The notes: a model not told the origin generated them from the sequence alone. A stretch of DNA of 51,002 nt from DRYS01 sp964491605 (GCA_964491605.1 CAZBGY010000011.1:1-51002), one strand, 5' to 3'; positions 16,876 through 26,067 are shown, counted from the stretch's first letter. Numbers and translations are program-made.

Positions 16876-17301
16876 ACTCCTCAGGTGTAATATTCTTCTC
16901 ACTTCTCCTAGCTACAAGCTATAATACGGCTAGAACAAGATGGTGAAGATCTAAAGTTTCAACATAGTATCTATAGATATTCCCAGATAACTTTCCTTAT
17001 AACCCTACAGCAACTTCAGTGATTAGCATGTAAGTTATGAGATATTTCCGCTTATAACGGTATTCTATAACCTTACACTCTCCTTTGAGTATAACTCTAC
17101 GGCTTAAACCTATGCTATCATTCACGTAGTCGGCTATATCCTGTATCTCTGGATGTTGATATTGTTTATAGGTAGAAGTCAAAACGTTCTTTTGAGCTTC
17201 AATATCTTATCTACGAGATCTTGCATACAACCTATAACGGTTTTATCATACAGAGTATAAGATTAGTGTTGGTATCGTAAGGATTAAGAGATTTACAACA
17301 T
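16876..17301. other. 427-bp gap between convergent antiporter and molybdate transporter genes
   Basis: Apart from the small minus-strand ORF pair at 16997-17226, I see no RNA gene, repeat or clear terminator here. It is unusually large for a convergent gap in this window, where most convergent stops abut or overlap. Confidence 0.4.
16997..17226 (-). pseudogene. small ORF pair, possibly one frameshifted gene of about 76 residues
   Basis: An ATG at 17226 opens MQDLVDKILKLKRTF and stops at a TGA (17181-17179). A TTG at 17182, overlapping that stop as TTGA, opens a second frame of 61 residues ending at 16997 with coding-like sequence (DYVNDSIGLSRRVILKGE, IEYRYKRKYLITYML). The two join at a run of four T residues, so either a +1 change broke one gene or the pair is coupled by stop-start overlap. 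I recognise no family. The prediction that either part is translated is tentative. Confidence 0.35.
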
Positions 17302-18423
17302 CTATTTTAACCTAGAGGCTATATACCTAGATAGGTAAAATATAGCTAGGCCGACCATATAGCCTAAGGCTAAATCCCATATCGATGATACTACTCCTAT
17401 GACTATTACCAGTATCAGCCCTAATCTATCGGATTTAGCTAGATTCAGCAGAGGCTTGCATAGCTCTATGCATGCGAAGAATAGCATAGCGCCTACGACG
17501 GCAGATGGGAAGTTTCTGAAGATTTTCACCATCGGATCTGCTAGCATCAACGCTAAAACGACCTCGAATACCCCCTCCATAATCATGGATCCTCCAGTTC
17601 TAGCTCCGAAGAAGTATTGCGATGCGAATCCCCCAGATCCATGACACATAGGGACTCCTCCTACGATCGAAGAGAAGATATTCAGCGCACCCATATTTAA
17701 TGCTAACTTCTCCTCCCTCAACCTCCTTTTAGGAAACCTTTCATTTACTGCTAAGCATGTAGCCAAGATAGCATTCGAGAACGTTAGTATTATCTGCGAA
17801 AAAGCTACCGTAGCAAGCCTATACGTAAAATCTGATATAGATGGTAGGTAGATATCTGGAGCGCTTAACCCTATAGTAATAGATCTCAAATCGCTAGAGG
17901 ATAGTAGCGCTATGATTAAACCTAGGGAAAAGACAGCCAAAGCCGATGGGATGACCTCAAACTTGTAGGAGAGTAAGGCTATCAAAGCTATACATATCAA
18001 GGCTAACGGTAAATTTGATAACATAAAATCTACAGCTTCTCTTAAGAGGATTATGGCTAGTCCGAATTGTATACCACGTATAACAGTTATAGGTGTTAAG
18101 CTAGCTAAGATGTTTACTATACCTGAAAGGCTTAGGATAAGCCATACAATACCTGTGACAAAGCCAGCTAGATATACCTGTTGAGGTCTCCATCTTTCAG
18201 CTATAGCCGCTGTAGCTATAGCTTTCTTCGGCTCGACAGGTAGCGGCAACCTATATATGAAACCTAACGCTATATTTACGACCCCCATCGCTAAGAACAC
18301 ACCTACAGGGTTTAACCCTAATATCGCGATGTAACTTACTATGAATGGGTTTATAGGTCCGAAATCTCCCAATGCGCCTGAAAACTCTTTAACACTAAAC
18401 TCTAGATCCTTCACTCTAACCAT
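17302..18423 (-). CDS. MOT1-type putative molybdate/sulfate transporter
   Basis: A 373-residue membrane protein. It begins with the paired repeat motif of the family (EFSGALGDFGPINPF, about 14-28), followed by PLPVEPKKAIATAAIAER, and near its middle VGGVPMCHGSGGFASQYFFG. These are features of SulP-related MOT1 molybdate transporters; sulfate cannot be excluded. About ten membrane segments are visible. A molybdopterin synthase subunit (MoaE) at 30848 shows the organism uses the molybdenum/tungsten cofactor. A TATA box ATATAT at 18453-18458 lies about 32 nt before the ATG. Confidence 0.88.
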   Translation of the reverse strand: MVRVKDLEFSVKEFSGALGDFGPINPFIVSYIAILGLNPVGVFLAMGVVNIALGFIYRLPLPVEPKKAIATAAIAERWRPQQVYLAGFVTGIVWLILSLSGIVNILASLTPITVIRGIQFGLAIILLREAVDFMLSNLPLALICIALIALLSYKFEVIPSALAVFSLGLIIALLSSSDLRSITIGLSAPDIYLPSISDFTYRLATVAFSQIILTFSNAILATCLAVNERFPKRRLREEKLALNMGALNIFSSIVGGVPMCHGSGGFASQYFFGARTGGSMIMEGVFEVVLALMLADPMVKIFRNFPSAVVGAMLFFACIELCKPLLNLAKSDRLGLILVIVIGVVSSIWDLALGYMVGLAIFYLSRYIASRLK

Positions 18424-18452
18424 CTTTAGATACAGTAATTAGAATAGGGGGG

Positions 18453-18458
18453 ATATAT
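18453..18458 (-). promoter_or_regulatory. TATA box for the molybdate transporter gene
   Basis: On the minus strand GGATATATCC lies about 32 nt before the ATG at 18423, with a G-rich stretch beside it. A short leader is predicted. Confidence 0.5.
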
Positions 18459-18672
18459 CCGTTTCCATACTTTATATCGTTTAGTACGCTCTTCTTCTGC
18501 TCGTTTTCGGCAACGATAGAGCGTTACATTATGGTTTCAGCTTATGTTAGTATGAGTACCTAATCCTCAAAATTCCTAAATCTCCAATATGAATTCTAAT
18601 GAATATTACAATTTTCTCATATTAAAAGTTTCGTTATCTTTTAAGAACATCACAAGGTAAATTTGCCTACTC

Positions 18673-18703
18673 TATCGTATTGTAATGTATGCACCTTACG
18701 ATA
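18673..18703. repeat. inverted repeat TATCGTA-N17-TACGATA
   Basis: The two 7-bp arms are exact reverse complements with a 17-nt spacer, in the divergent promoter region. It could be a regulator-binding site for one or both genes; this is inference from position. Confidence 0.4.
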
Positions 18704-18814
18704 CGTAAAGTACATCCGCATCCCTGTCGCGTTGGATTCCTCTATAATTGAATGTGGTCATGGTTGGTTAGCCTTAAATCTTCTAAGATCCATATCATAC
18801 CGTTTAGATTAACT

Positions 18815-20674
18815 ATGAGTCTCCCGTCTAGACCTATAATAGACTCTATTAGCAGCATCGAAAACCTCGATTTTAGTAAAGGCTTCTATAACTGGTTTGC
18901 GTCTTCCGATAGGATTGGAGGTAGCTCCTTCATCTTAGATCCGAATGGCGGTGTAAGGATTGTCTGTAGTGAAGGTGGATGGAAGCTTGAGTATAAGCCT
19001 CTAATCAGGGTCTCTGAGGGAGAGTATTTTACCTTCGAAGTTGAAGCTTCATGCAAACTGATGAAAACTAGGTTTTGCGGTAGAACGGGTGAGCTGGATT
19101 TCTTATCGACTAGAGTAGAGGTTTTGGATGAGAATAGGAATCCTGTAAGGATCGTCTTTGATAGATGGGTCTTCGGGGATTCTGGTGAACCTTTCATACG
19201 TACGGATCTAGGTCTATGGAGGTGTGGGGATATAAGGCTCACCGGGTCTAAAGATCTAAAGCGTAGGATAAGCTTCTTTCAGATACCTAAAAACGGAAGA
19301 TATTTATCTATAGTTTTGGAGGGTAGGGGTGAAGGGGAGAGTTACGTGAGATATCTTAAGCTTAGACGTGGGATTCCTATTGAAATAGAATCCGTCCATC
19401 ATCCACCCCTCCTTACAGTTGCTCCTAGAGCCATCATATATAGGAGGATCCCCCTCGGTAGCTATGCCGCTAAATTTCTGAGGATAGGCGATCTCAATGG
19501 GGATGGTCGGATCGAATTCCTATTCGCTCAGAACGAGAAGATAGGTCCAGGCGATATATATAAGCATATAACATGCTTAACCGCTATAGATCTAGACGGT
19601 AGGATTCTATGGCAGGTAGGTTCTCCGTCGATCGATAACTTTGAGGTTACGTCAGATTTACCTGTCTCCGTATATGATCTCGATGGTGATGGTAGATGCG
19701 AAGTTATATGTTGTATGAACTTTAGGATACTAGTACTCGACGGATCGACAGGGAATGTGATACGTGCGGCAGATACTCCTGAATCGTATGCTGGTGGAGG
19801 ATATGTAGAGGGGCCTGAAACACTCTTCGGTAGGATTAACGGAGATTGTATAACTATATGCAATCTAAGAGGTTTAGATAACGATAGGGATTTCCTCCTT
19901 AAAGATCGATACAACAATATATGGGCTTACACGGATAGATTAGAGATGCTATGGCATTACAACGGTAAGCTTATACACTCCCCCTTGGTCTATGATATCG
20001 ATGGTGATAAAAGAACAGAAGTATTCGTAGGAGATGCCCTCATCGATCACGACGGTACCCCTATATGGCATATAGATATATATGATCACTGTGATAGTGC
20101 TGTAATATATAGGCGTAAGGGTAGGCTTATACTAGCTTTAGCCTATCAGAGTGGAGGATTCCACTTCCTAGATGCCGAGACAGGTGAACCTATAAAGGAG
20201 TACTATCTAGGTCATGCTCAAGTACTCTCGCTAGGATATATAGGCGCTGGAGGAGAACAACTTATATGCGGGCATACGTTCTGGGGTGGGTTAAATCAAT
20301 TCATATTCAATCTAGATGGAGATATAGTTTACGCTATATTCGGTGGAGTGTATGGGTGGATACCTGTGAATTGGGTTGGTGATGGATCCGAACTCTTAGC
20401 ATCTCCTAAAGGACTATACGATTGCTATGGTAATATGGTCGTCGAGTTTCCAGATCCACATATAGGTAGTATATGGGGGCCTAAAGTTTTCGTATATGAT
20501 ATCTGTGGTGATGCTAGGGAGGAGGTTATCGTATGGGATGAAAAGTATTTAACGATCTATACACAGAAAGATGGAGCTAAACCTAGGTATAGATTTGATA
20601 GGAAAATATATAATCAAACCTTCTACGGGAATGGAAACTTCACCGGTTATAGGATTGAATTGGATGAAACCTAG
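18815..20674 (+). CDS. FG-GAP/VCBS beta-propeller protein resembling PL11 rhamnogalacturonan lyases
   Basis: A 619-residue protein from the ATG at 18815; an in-frame ATG at 18752 lies close to the TATA-like box and is less likely. Residues about 10-190 look like a beta-sandwich carbohydrate-binding module. From about 215 on, calcium-type repeat motifs recur: DLNGDGRIE (226-234), DLDGDGRCE (288-296), DIDGDKRTE (about 395) and DICGDAREE (about 561), as in FG-GAP/VCBS propellers. Phrases such as AIDLDGRILWQVG and VLDGSTGNVI recall PL11 rhamnogalacturonan lyases, but I cannot identify catalytic residues, so lyase activity is only a suggestion. No signal peptide is seen. Its TAG shares CTAG with the stop of the opposite ThuA gene. 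Confidence 0.75.
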   Translation: MSLPSRPIIDSISSIENLDFSKGFYNWFASSDRIGGSSFILDPNGGVRIVCSEGGWKLEYKPLIRVSEGEYFTFEVEASCKLMKTRFCGRTGELDFLSTRVEVLDENRNPVRIVFDRWVFGDSGEPFIRTDLGLWRCGDIRLTGSKDLKRRISFFQIPKNGRYLSIVLEGRGEGESYVRYLKLRRGIPIEIESVHHPPLLTVAPRAIIYRRIPLGSYAAKFLRIGDLNGDGRIEFLFAQNEKIGPGDIYKHITCLTAIDLDGRILWQVGSPSIDNFEVTSDLPVSVYDLDGDGRCEVICCMNFRILVLDGSTGNVIRAADTPESYAGGGYVEGPETLFGRINGDCITICNLRGLDNDRDFLLKDRYNNIWAYTDRLEMLWHYNGKLIHSPLVYDIDGDKRTEVFVGDALIDHDGTPIWHIDIYDHCDSAVIYRRKGRLILALAYQSGGFHFLDAETGEPIKEYYLGHAQVLSLGYIGAGGEQLICGHTFWGGLNQFIFNLDGDIVYAIFGGVYGWIPVNWVGDGSELLASPKGLYDCYGNMVVEFPDPHIGSIWGPKVFVYDICGDAREEVIVWDEKYLTIYTQKDGAKPRYRFDRKIYNQTFYGNGNFTGYRIELDET

Positions 20675-21396
20675 ATTTTCTCTAAAGGCTCCACTCTACC
20701 GAATACTGGAGTCGCTCTCTTAACAGGTTTAGCCCATAATATAGCGTTGTATATCACCCTCCTCACATTGGGATCGTAGTATATCGGATAGGTTTCGTGG
20801 CCTGGGCTGAAGTAGAATATCTTACCCATACCTCGGTAGAAGCAGCATCCGCTTCGGAAAACTTCACCGCCTTTAAACCAGCTTATGAATACAAGTTGAT
20901 CTGGAGGAGGTATATCGAATGGTTCACCATACATTTCGCTATGTTCTATCTCGAAATACTCATCTAACCCATCCGCTATCGGATGTCCAGGGGATACAAC
21001 CCATATCCTTTCAAGCTCCCCAGCTTCCCTCCATTTCAAACGACAGGTAGTACCCATAAGGCGTCTGAATATCTTGGAAAGATGCGCTGAATGGAGGACT
21101 ATGAGCCCCATCCCCTCGAATACTATCCTACGATATATCCTTTCGACTACTTCATCGCCAACCTTATCATGGGCTAAATGACCCCACCATACAAGTACAT
21201 CTGTCGATCTAAGCTTATCCTCTGTTAATCCATGCTCAGGCTCATCGAAGGTAGCTGTACTAACCTCTAAATCTCCCTTCTCCCTAAGATACTCTGCTAT
21301 CGCTTCATGTATACCTCTAGGATATATCTTAGCTATCTCGGGATCCATCCTCTCGTGGATATATTCGTTCCATAGAGTAACTCTAATCCTTTGCAT
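20671..21396 (-). CDS. ThuA-like domain protein (class I amidotransferase-like fold)
   Basis: A 241-residue protein with the ThuA signature segments: VTLWNEYIHE at the start, VLVWWGHLAHDKV, LIVLHSAHLSKIF, RIWVVSPGHPIADGL and FYFSPGHETYP. ThuA proteins sit in sugar-utilisation loci; the fold resembles glutamine amidotransferases but the catalytic cysteine is usually absent, and the function is poorly known. The ATG at 21396 has a strong ribosome site GGGGGA at about 21402-21408. It converges on the beta-propeller gene with overlapping stops; both are plausibly sugar related, but on opposite strands. Confidence 0.9.
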   Translation of the reverse strand: MQRIRVTLWNEYIHERMDPEIAKIYPRGIHEAIAEYLREKGDLEVSTATFDEPEHGLTEDKLRSTDVLVWWGHLAHDKVGDEVVERIYRRIVFEGMGLIVLHSAHLSKIFRRLMGTTCRLKWREAGELERIWVVSPGHPIADGLDEYFEIEHSEMYGEPFDIPPPDQLVFISWFKGGEVFRSGCCFYRGMGKIFYFSPGHETYPIYYDPNVRRVIYNAILWAKPVKRATPVFGRVEPLEKI

Positions 21397-21506
21397 ATCA
21401 ACTCCCCCTTCAACTGTATTCGATATCGATCTGCATAAATACTTTAGCTTAAACTCTAGTCGACCCAGTTATGGTATCGATACCTCCGCGTAGCTTGCTA
21501 TCTAGA

Positions 21507-21516
21507 AATATTTAAG
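21507..21516 (+). promoter_or_regulatory. TATA box before the membrane DUF362 gene
   Basis: AATATTTAAG is centred about 33 nt before the ATG at 21545, predicting a leader of a few nucleotides. Confidence 0.5.
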
Positions 21517-21544
21517 CTTCGAGTCGTCATATCTACATTACGGG

Positions 21545-23026
21545 ATGAAACATGCATGTAAAGATAGGATGGAACATATAGATAAAAGTAGATTCTTCTT
21601 CATAGGCCTTCTAAGCTTGATATGGCTTCTCGTTAGGAGCGGTACTAAACCTTCAAGAATAGTTTACCCTTGTCAAAAGGTAGCTTTAGCAAACGTTCAG
21701 ATATGGTTCGCGTTATACATCGCTCCGCTCCTATGCCTAAATCATTATCTAAGCCTATCTTCCATAGCAGAATTCCTCAAGCGTAAGAGAGTTTTAACAA
21801 TCGCTTCAGTATGTATGATCTTGGTAGGGTCCATCATAGCCTGGCTGATCTTGGGAGGTAGTCGTGAAGTATCGGTGACGTTGAGTATAGAGGGAAAGTT
21901 AGCGTCTAAACTCCCGTCATCGGATATATTCGTCGTCTCGGGTACTAACGGTTATGATGGCGGTTTTCGTAGGCTTATCGAGCTTATGTCCGTATACGGG
22001 GTTAAATTCTACAAATCAGATACGATAGGTGAGCTTAAAGGACCCGATGGGTTAATAGCTCGTGATGATATCATCATAATAAAGGTTAATTCGCAATGGG
22101 ATGAAAGAGGTGGGACAAATACGGATCTGTTGAAAGCTGTGATAGAAGCTATAGTAAACCATCCAGATGGATTTATCGGCGAGATAGTCGTAGCAGATAA
22201 TGGCCAAGCTCAGTATGGACCGTATGGTACTGGAGGTAGTTTAAACTGGGATCGTAATAACGCTGAAGATAGATCCCAATCTGCACAGAAGGTTGTAGAT
22301 ATATTCTCCGGCAGATATAGGGTTTCAACTTATCTATGGGATTCTATAACCCTTCAGAGAGTTCGAGAGTATAGCGAAGACGATATGAATGATGGATACG
22401 TATTATACGATAACCCGGATCCTAAAACTGGCATAATAGTCTCCTATCCTAAATTCAAGACGAAATTTGGTACATATGTAAGCTTAAAATACGGAGTATG
22501 GGATCCAGAATCCAAGACCTATCGTAGCGATAAACTCAAGCTTATAAATATGCCTGTTCTTAAAACCCACTCTATCTATGGAGTTACCGCATGTGTGAAG
22601 CATTATATGGGAATCCCATCAGATAAGCTTACACAGCATAATCCGCATATATCCGTAGGATCTGGTGGTATGGGTACACTTATGGCTGAAACTAGATTCC
22701 CAACTTTAAACATCCTTGATGCTATATGGATTAATCCACACCCAAGGAGCGGTCCTAGAACATCTTACAATTCAGCTGTCAAGGTGGGGGTAATAGCAGC
22801 TAGCTTAGATCCCGTAGCGTTAGATTACTGGGCTTCGAAGAATATACTTATGAAAACCGCTAGTATTCTAGGCTATAGAGATCTATCATCGATGGATCCG
22901 GATAACGTTTCACCTGGATCATTCGGTTCATGGCTTAGATTATCGATGGAAGCACTTATAGAGGCAGGATACAAGGTTGTAATAGGGGAGGAGCATATAA
23001 ACGTATACGTAGTTAAATATCGATAA
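21545..23026 (+). CDS. membrane-anchored DUF362 protein without ferredoxin clusters
   Basis: A 493-residue protein. Two or three hydrophobic segments occupy the first 110 residues (FFFIGLLSLIWLLV; IWFALYIAPLLCL; VCMILVGSIIAWLIL), and the rest is a soluble DUF362 domain. Domain landmarks are IIIIKVNSQWDERGGTN, INMPVLKTHSIYGVTACVK and the C-terminal ASLDPVALDYWASK. In contrast to the protein at 1844 it has no Cys-rich ferredoxin insert. The DUF362 reaction is unknown. The membrane anchor suggests work at the cell surface or membrane face. Its TAA directly abuts the stop of the opposite arginine decarboxylase gene with no intervening base. Confidence 0.85.
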   Translation: MKHACKDRMEHIDKSRFFFIGLLSLIWLLVRSGTKPSRIVYPCQKVALANVQIWFALYIAPLLCLNHYLSLSSIAEFLKRKRVLTIASVCMILVGSIIAWLILGGSREVSVTLSIEGKLASKLPSSDIFVVSGTNGYDGGFRRLIELMSVYGVKFYKSDTIGELKGPDGLIARDDIIIIKVNSQWDERGGTNTDLLKAVIEAIVNHPDGFIGEIVVADNGQAQYGPYGTGGSLNWDRNNAEDRSQSAQKVVDIFSGRYRVSTYLWDSITLQRVREYSEDDMNDGYVLYDNPDPKTGIIVSYPKFKTKFGTYVSLKYGVWDPESKTYRSDKLKLINMPVLKTHSIYGVTACVKHYMGIPSDKLTQHNPHISVGSGGMGTLMAETRFPTLNILDAIWINPHPRSGPRTSYNSAVKVGVIAASLDPVALDYWASKNILMKTASILGYRDLSSMDPDNVSPGSFGSWLRLSMEALIEAGYKVVIGEEHINVYVVKYR

Positions 23027-23500
23027 CTAAAAGTATTCAGGTACGAATACGAGAGCTGCTACCGTAGAGCCGTATAGACCTTCAGGTACTCTCATAACTT
23101 CTATCCTATAGCCTATATCCCTTAGGGTAACACCTCTAACTCTAGACATCTCGTTCAATCTAGATTGAAGAATCGCTTTTAGCTGATCCTCATCTATGTT
23201 GCCGTGTGCTTCAGCTACTAAACCGTAATCATCCCCCTCTATAAATCCCCATGCTATACCGGCTCCTAGCAAATCCCCAGGATCCCCCTCGATATGAGCC
23301 ATAACTACGAATGTTATAGCTCCAGCCTCTATATTATAGTAATCGATCTTCACAGAACCTTTAGGTATAATCGAGCTAACTGGAACAAGATTACAGTGAG
23401 CTATACCTGCGTTCATCAATGCTTGATCGAAAGCATTAAGTTTAGATACAGCGCTTAACGCTCTTCCGCTTGTTATGAAGAACCTCTTAGGTAGGATCAA
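23027..23500 (-). CDS. pdaD: pyruvoyl-dependent arginine decarboxylase
   Basis: A 157-residue proenzyme. The self-cleavage site is the Ser-Ser pair S42-S43 in NLVPVSSIIPKG; cleavage would turn S43 into the pyruvoyl group of the alpha subunit. Further family segments are LLGAGIAWGF and LVAEAHG. The enzyme makes agmatine from arginine, the first step of archaeal polyamine synthesis and of agmatidine formation on tRNA-Ile. The start is a TTG with GAGAGGTGAT just upstream; no ATG is available in frame. Length and sequence are close to the family norm. Confidence 0.95.
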   Translation of the reverse strand: MILPKRFFITSGRALSAVSKLNAFDQALMNAGIAHCNLVPVSSIIPKGSVKIDYYNIEAGAITFVVMAHIEGDPGDLLGAGIAWGFIEGDDYGLVAEAHGNIDEDQLKAILQSRLNEMSRVRGVTLRDIGYRIEVMRVPEGLYGSTVAALVFVPEYF

Positions 23501-23616
23501 CCATCACCTCTCCACTAGATTTTAGAGCAAAACAATTATAGGTAAAATAAAAATGTTTGGATTGAAACTAGACTTACCTCCGACCTCTCTCAACATTATA
23601 TGCATCGATTTAGGGG

Positions 23617-23640
23617 TCCATAGCCGATCTAGACTATGGA
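23617..23640. repeat. inverted repeat TCCATAG-N10-CTATGGA
   Basis: Two exact 7-bp arms with a 10-nt spacer lie between the divergent pdaD and methyltransferase genes. It could form a small hairpin or be an operator. No function is established. Confidence 0.4.
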
Positions 23641-23699
23641 TTCCTCTAAACGGGAATTATCTATAAGATAGTGTCGCCCTTATACCTCTATGATTAAGG

Positions 23700-24575
23700 T
23701 TGTCTATAGAAGGTTTGAATAGGTTTAAGTATAGGTTTAGATGGCTTAGAATACCTGTATTCACCGTTGAAGGTCTAAGAAGGGCTTTGAGGGAATGCAA
23801 GATCACTTTAGATTTGGGTTTATCTTGGGTTGAGTGCAAGGTTTCAGATAGCTATTTATACGTGGATGATTTGCGTATAGATTTATCTAGTATCAATGAT
23901 CTTAAAGATCATCGTGCAGTATACCTTCTAGAGGATAATGTATTTAAGCCTATAGCATTTTGGGGTGGTGAACATTTCTACAAGCTTATATCCTTTAGGT
24001 GTGATTCTGCACCCACTTTGGAAATAGATGGTATCCATATGCATAGGATATCTGGTATATCCCCATGGAATGATGCGAAGCTTAAAGCATATAACCTGAT
24101 GGTACGGAGAGGTATGCGGATCCTAGACATAGGTACAGGTTTAGGCTATACAGCTATATGGTGTAGACGTATGGGTGCTAAGGTATATACGGTAGAAAAG
24201 GATTTATGGGTTCTCAAAGCTGCCTCTCTCAATCCTTGGAGTAGACTTCTGGAAGATCCTGGTATAGAAGTGATACTTTTGGATGCATATGAATTTGTAA
24301 AGATGCTATCTGACTCTAGCTTCCATAGAATACTTCACGACCCCCCTAGATTTAGTTTAGCTGGAGAACTATATAGCTTAGAATTCTACAAAGAACTTTA
24401 TAGACTGCTTAAACCAGGTGGTCTTCTCCTGCATTATACTGGTAAACCCGGTATGATTCAAGGTCGTAGACTTGTAGGAGGGATAGCTAGAAGGCTACGT
24501 GAAGCAGGATTTGAAAAAATTGAATGGATAGAAAGTGTTCAAGGCTTCAGATGCTTAAAACCTAATCTCTCATAG
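23700..24575 (+). CDS. COG2521-type predicted archaeal methyltransferase
   Basis: A 291-residue protein from a TTG. An N-terminal archaeal-specific region of about 135 residues precedes a class I SAM-dependent methyltransferase: motif I is ILDIGTGLGYTAIW (141-154), motif II ends VYTVEKD, and the catalytic-type motif is HDPPRFSLAGELYS (213 onward), with D214-P-P. The DPP motif suggests a base or amino-group target such as RNA, but the substrate is unknown to me. Its end overlaps the convergent PilT ATPase gene by 14 nt. Confidence 0.85.
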   Translation: MSIEGLNRFKYRFRWLRIPVFTVEGLRRALRECKITLDLGLSWVECKVSDSYLYVDDLRIDLSSINDLKDHRAVYLLEDNVFKPIAFWGGEHFYKLISFRCDSAPTLEIDGIHMHRISGISPWNDAKLKAYNLMVRRGMRILDIGTGLGYTAIWCRRMGAKVYTVEKDLWVLKAASLNPWSRLLEDPGIEVILLDAYEFVKMLSDSSFHRILHDPPRFSLAGELYSLEFYKELYRLLKPGGLLLHYTGKPGMIQGRRLVGGIARRLREAGFEKIEWIESVQGFRCLKPNLS

Positions 24576-26067
24576 CTTCGATCCTAAAATTCGTAATACC
24601 CGCTCGCTTACCAGCTTTCTCCAATCTCCGTAGACATTTACGTGTAAGTTTACCCACCTCATCTTCATCGATATACACTACAGCTTCTCCCCCTCGCACC
24701 TCTATCCTATATCTATTTACATACCTATTCAGAACGTTCTCTAGGACTGAGGATGTTTCTGATTCTGATACCCCCTTGCGTTTAATAGGTACGACGAACG
24801 TTCTCTCTCCAAAGACATATATCTCGTATTCGACCTCGCCTGAGAGGTAATCTCTTACCTGAACTACGGGTCTTGCTAGATCTGAATCCCTTAAACCGTG
24901 AGGTATTTTCACGACGGTTTCAAGAGAGTATACCTTCATGACGAATCCGCTCTCTAGGAATATAACTGTATCGACTATGGACGGTATCATACCAAGCTCA
25001 ACCCTACCTACAAATCTCTGGATAGCATCTATAGGTGTGGTAGCATGTACAACCCCTATCATACCAACACCCGCTAACCTTAGATCGGCATATAGCTTGA
25101 AATCGTTAGTCCCTCTCATCTCATCAAAAACCGTGTAGTCAGGTCTACTGAGGAGGAGGACGTCATATATCTCATCAGGGTCTGATACGTTTTTAGAATA
25201 TTGTGTTATAGCATCTGGAAGCTGTAAATCTCTAGGAGACTCTATAGTCTTAACGATTTTTCCTAGACTCAAGTAATATTCTGCTAGGGCTTGAGCAAAG
25301 GTAGATTTACCCATACCAGGTGCTCCGGCTATGAGTATCCCCTCGGCTTGGGATTCAAGCCTACTTATAAGCTTCGACGGTAGCTTATAGTCTTCGAGTG
25401 TGAGTTTAACTATAGGTTTAACAGCCGTTATCTCTAAACCATCGCTAAACGGCGGATAGGCTACTACTATCCTATAAGGTCCCATCTGAAAAATCTTAGA
25501 TCCATCCCTATCGACTTCTAGATATGCCTCTCCGCTTCTTACCTTATCCATAAAACTCTCAACTAACGCTTCTAAATCCTCCCTGCTTAGAACTATCTCA
25601 TTAATAGTTTCGAAACGCCATCTACCTGGTGTACCGCGTTTAAGTCTAGGCGGAACGCCTTCTTTAAGATGGACAGACATAACATCTCCTTTGAAGAAAT
25701 CTTCGAGTTTAAGCTTAGAGAAGGGAGGCGTATACATACATCTCACATTTAATGCTTCAGCTATACTCGCTAACGCTAGATCGCATGTAACTATCGAAGC
25801 ACCTATCCTTAAAGCCTCTCCTATGAGTGCCTCAGGGGTATCGCTTTCTATAGGTGATATACTTATGGATACACCCCTTTCTCTAAGAAGCTTCACGGAT
25901 TCTTCAAGACTTTGAAGGAGCCATTTATCACCGCTTAGAAATCTTTCACGTACCTTCCTAAGTATTATATCTGGTATTATAAGCTCGCCGTCGAGTATCC
26001 CATCTAACGCAAGCTTCTTAATAAATCCATTCCTTAACGCTGATAGATCCACTATGAACTTGGACAA
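24562..26067 (-). CDS. PilT-family ATPase with PIN and KH-like domains (COG1855 type)
   Basis: A 501-residue protein from a TTG. Residues 1-125 form a PIN domain with the expected acidic residues (FIVDLSALRNG, VTCDLALASIAE). Residues about 190-420 form a PilT/VirB11-type ATPase: Walker A is GAPGMGKST (248-256), followed by DYTVFDEMRGTNDF as a Walker-B-like region. The last 70 residues (RIEVRGGEAVVYIDE to the end) look KH-like and may bind RNA. This fusion is widespread in archaea and its job is unknown; it is not a pilus motor gene cluster here, as no pilin genes are near. Confidence 0.9.
   Translation of the reverse strand: MSKFIVDLSALRNGFIKKLALDGILDGELIIPDIILRKVRERFLSGDKWLLQSLEESVKLLRERGVSISISPIESDTPEALIGEALRIGASIVTCDLALASIAEALNVRCMYTPPFSKLKLEDFFKGDVMSVHLKEGVPPRLKRGTPGRWRFETINEIVLSREDLEALVESFMDKVRSGEAYLEVDRDGSKIFQMGPYRIVVAYPPFSDGLEITAVKPIVKLTLEDYKLPSKLISRLESQAEGILIAGAPGMGKSTFAQALAEYYLSLGKIVKTIESPRDLQLPDAITQYSKNVSDPDEIYDVLLLSRPDYTVFDEMRGTNDFKLYADLRLAGVGMIGVVHATTPIDAIQRFVGRVELGMIPSIVDTVIFLESGFVMKVYSLETVVKIPHGLRDSDLARPVVQVRDYLSGEVEYEIYVFGERTFVVPIKRKGVSESETSSVLENVLNRYVNRYRIEVRGGEAVVYIDEDEVGKLTRKCLRRLEKAGKRAGITNFRIEAMRD

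Larger units (their letters stand above)
18424..18814. other. divergent intergenic region with a 7-bp inverted repeat
   Basis: This region separates the molybdate transporter from the beta-propeller gene. It contains the minus-strand TATA box near 18455, a plus-strand TATA-like CTATAATT near 18741, and an inverted repeat TATCGTA (18673-18679) / TACGATA (18697-18703). No gene or structured RNA is evident otherwise. Confidence 0.45.

Noticed and set aside
23560..23580. GGATTGAAAC, similar to the end of archaeal CRISPR repeats
   Set aside because: It occurs once; no second copy or regular spacing is present nearby.
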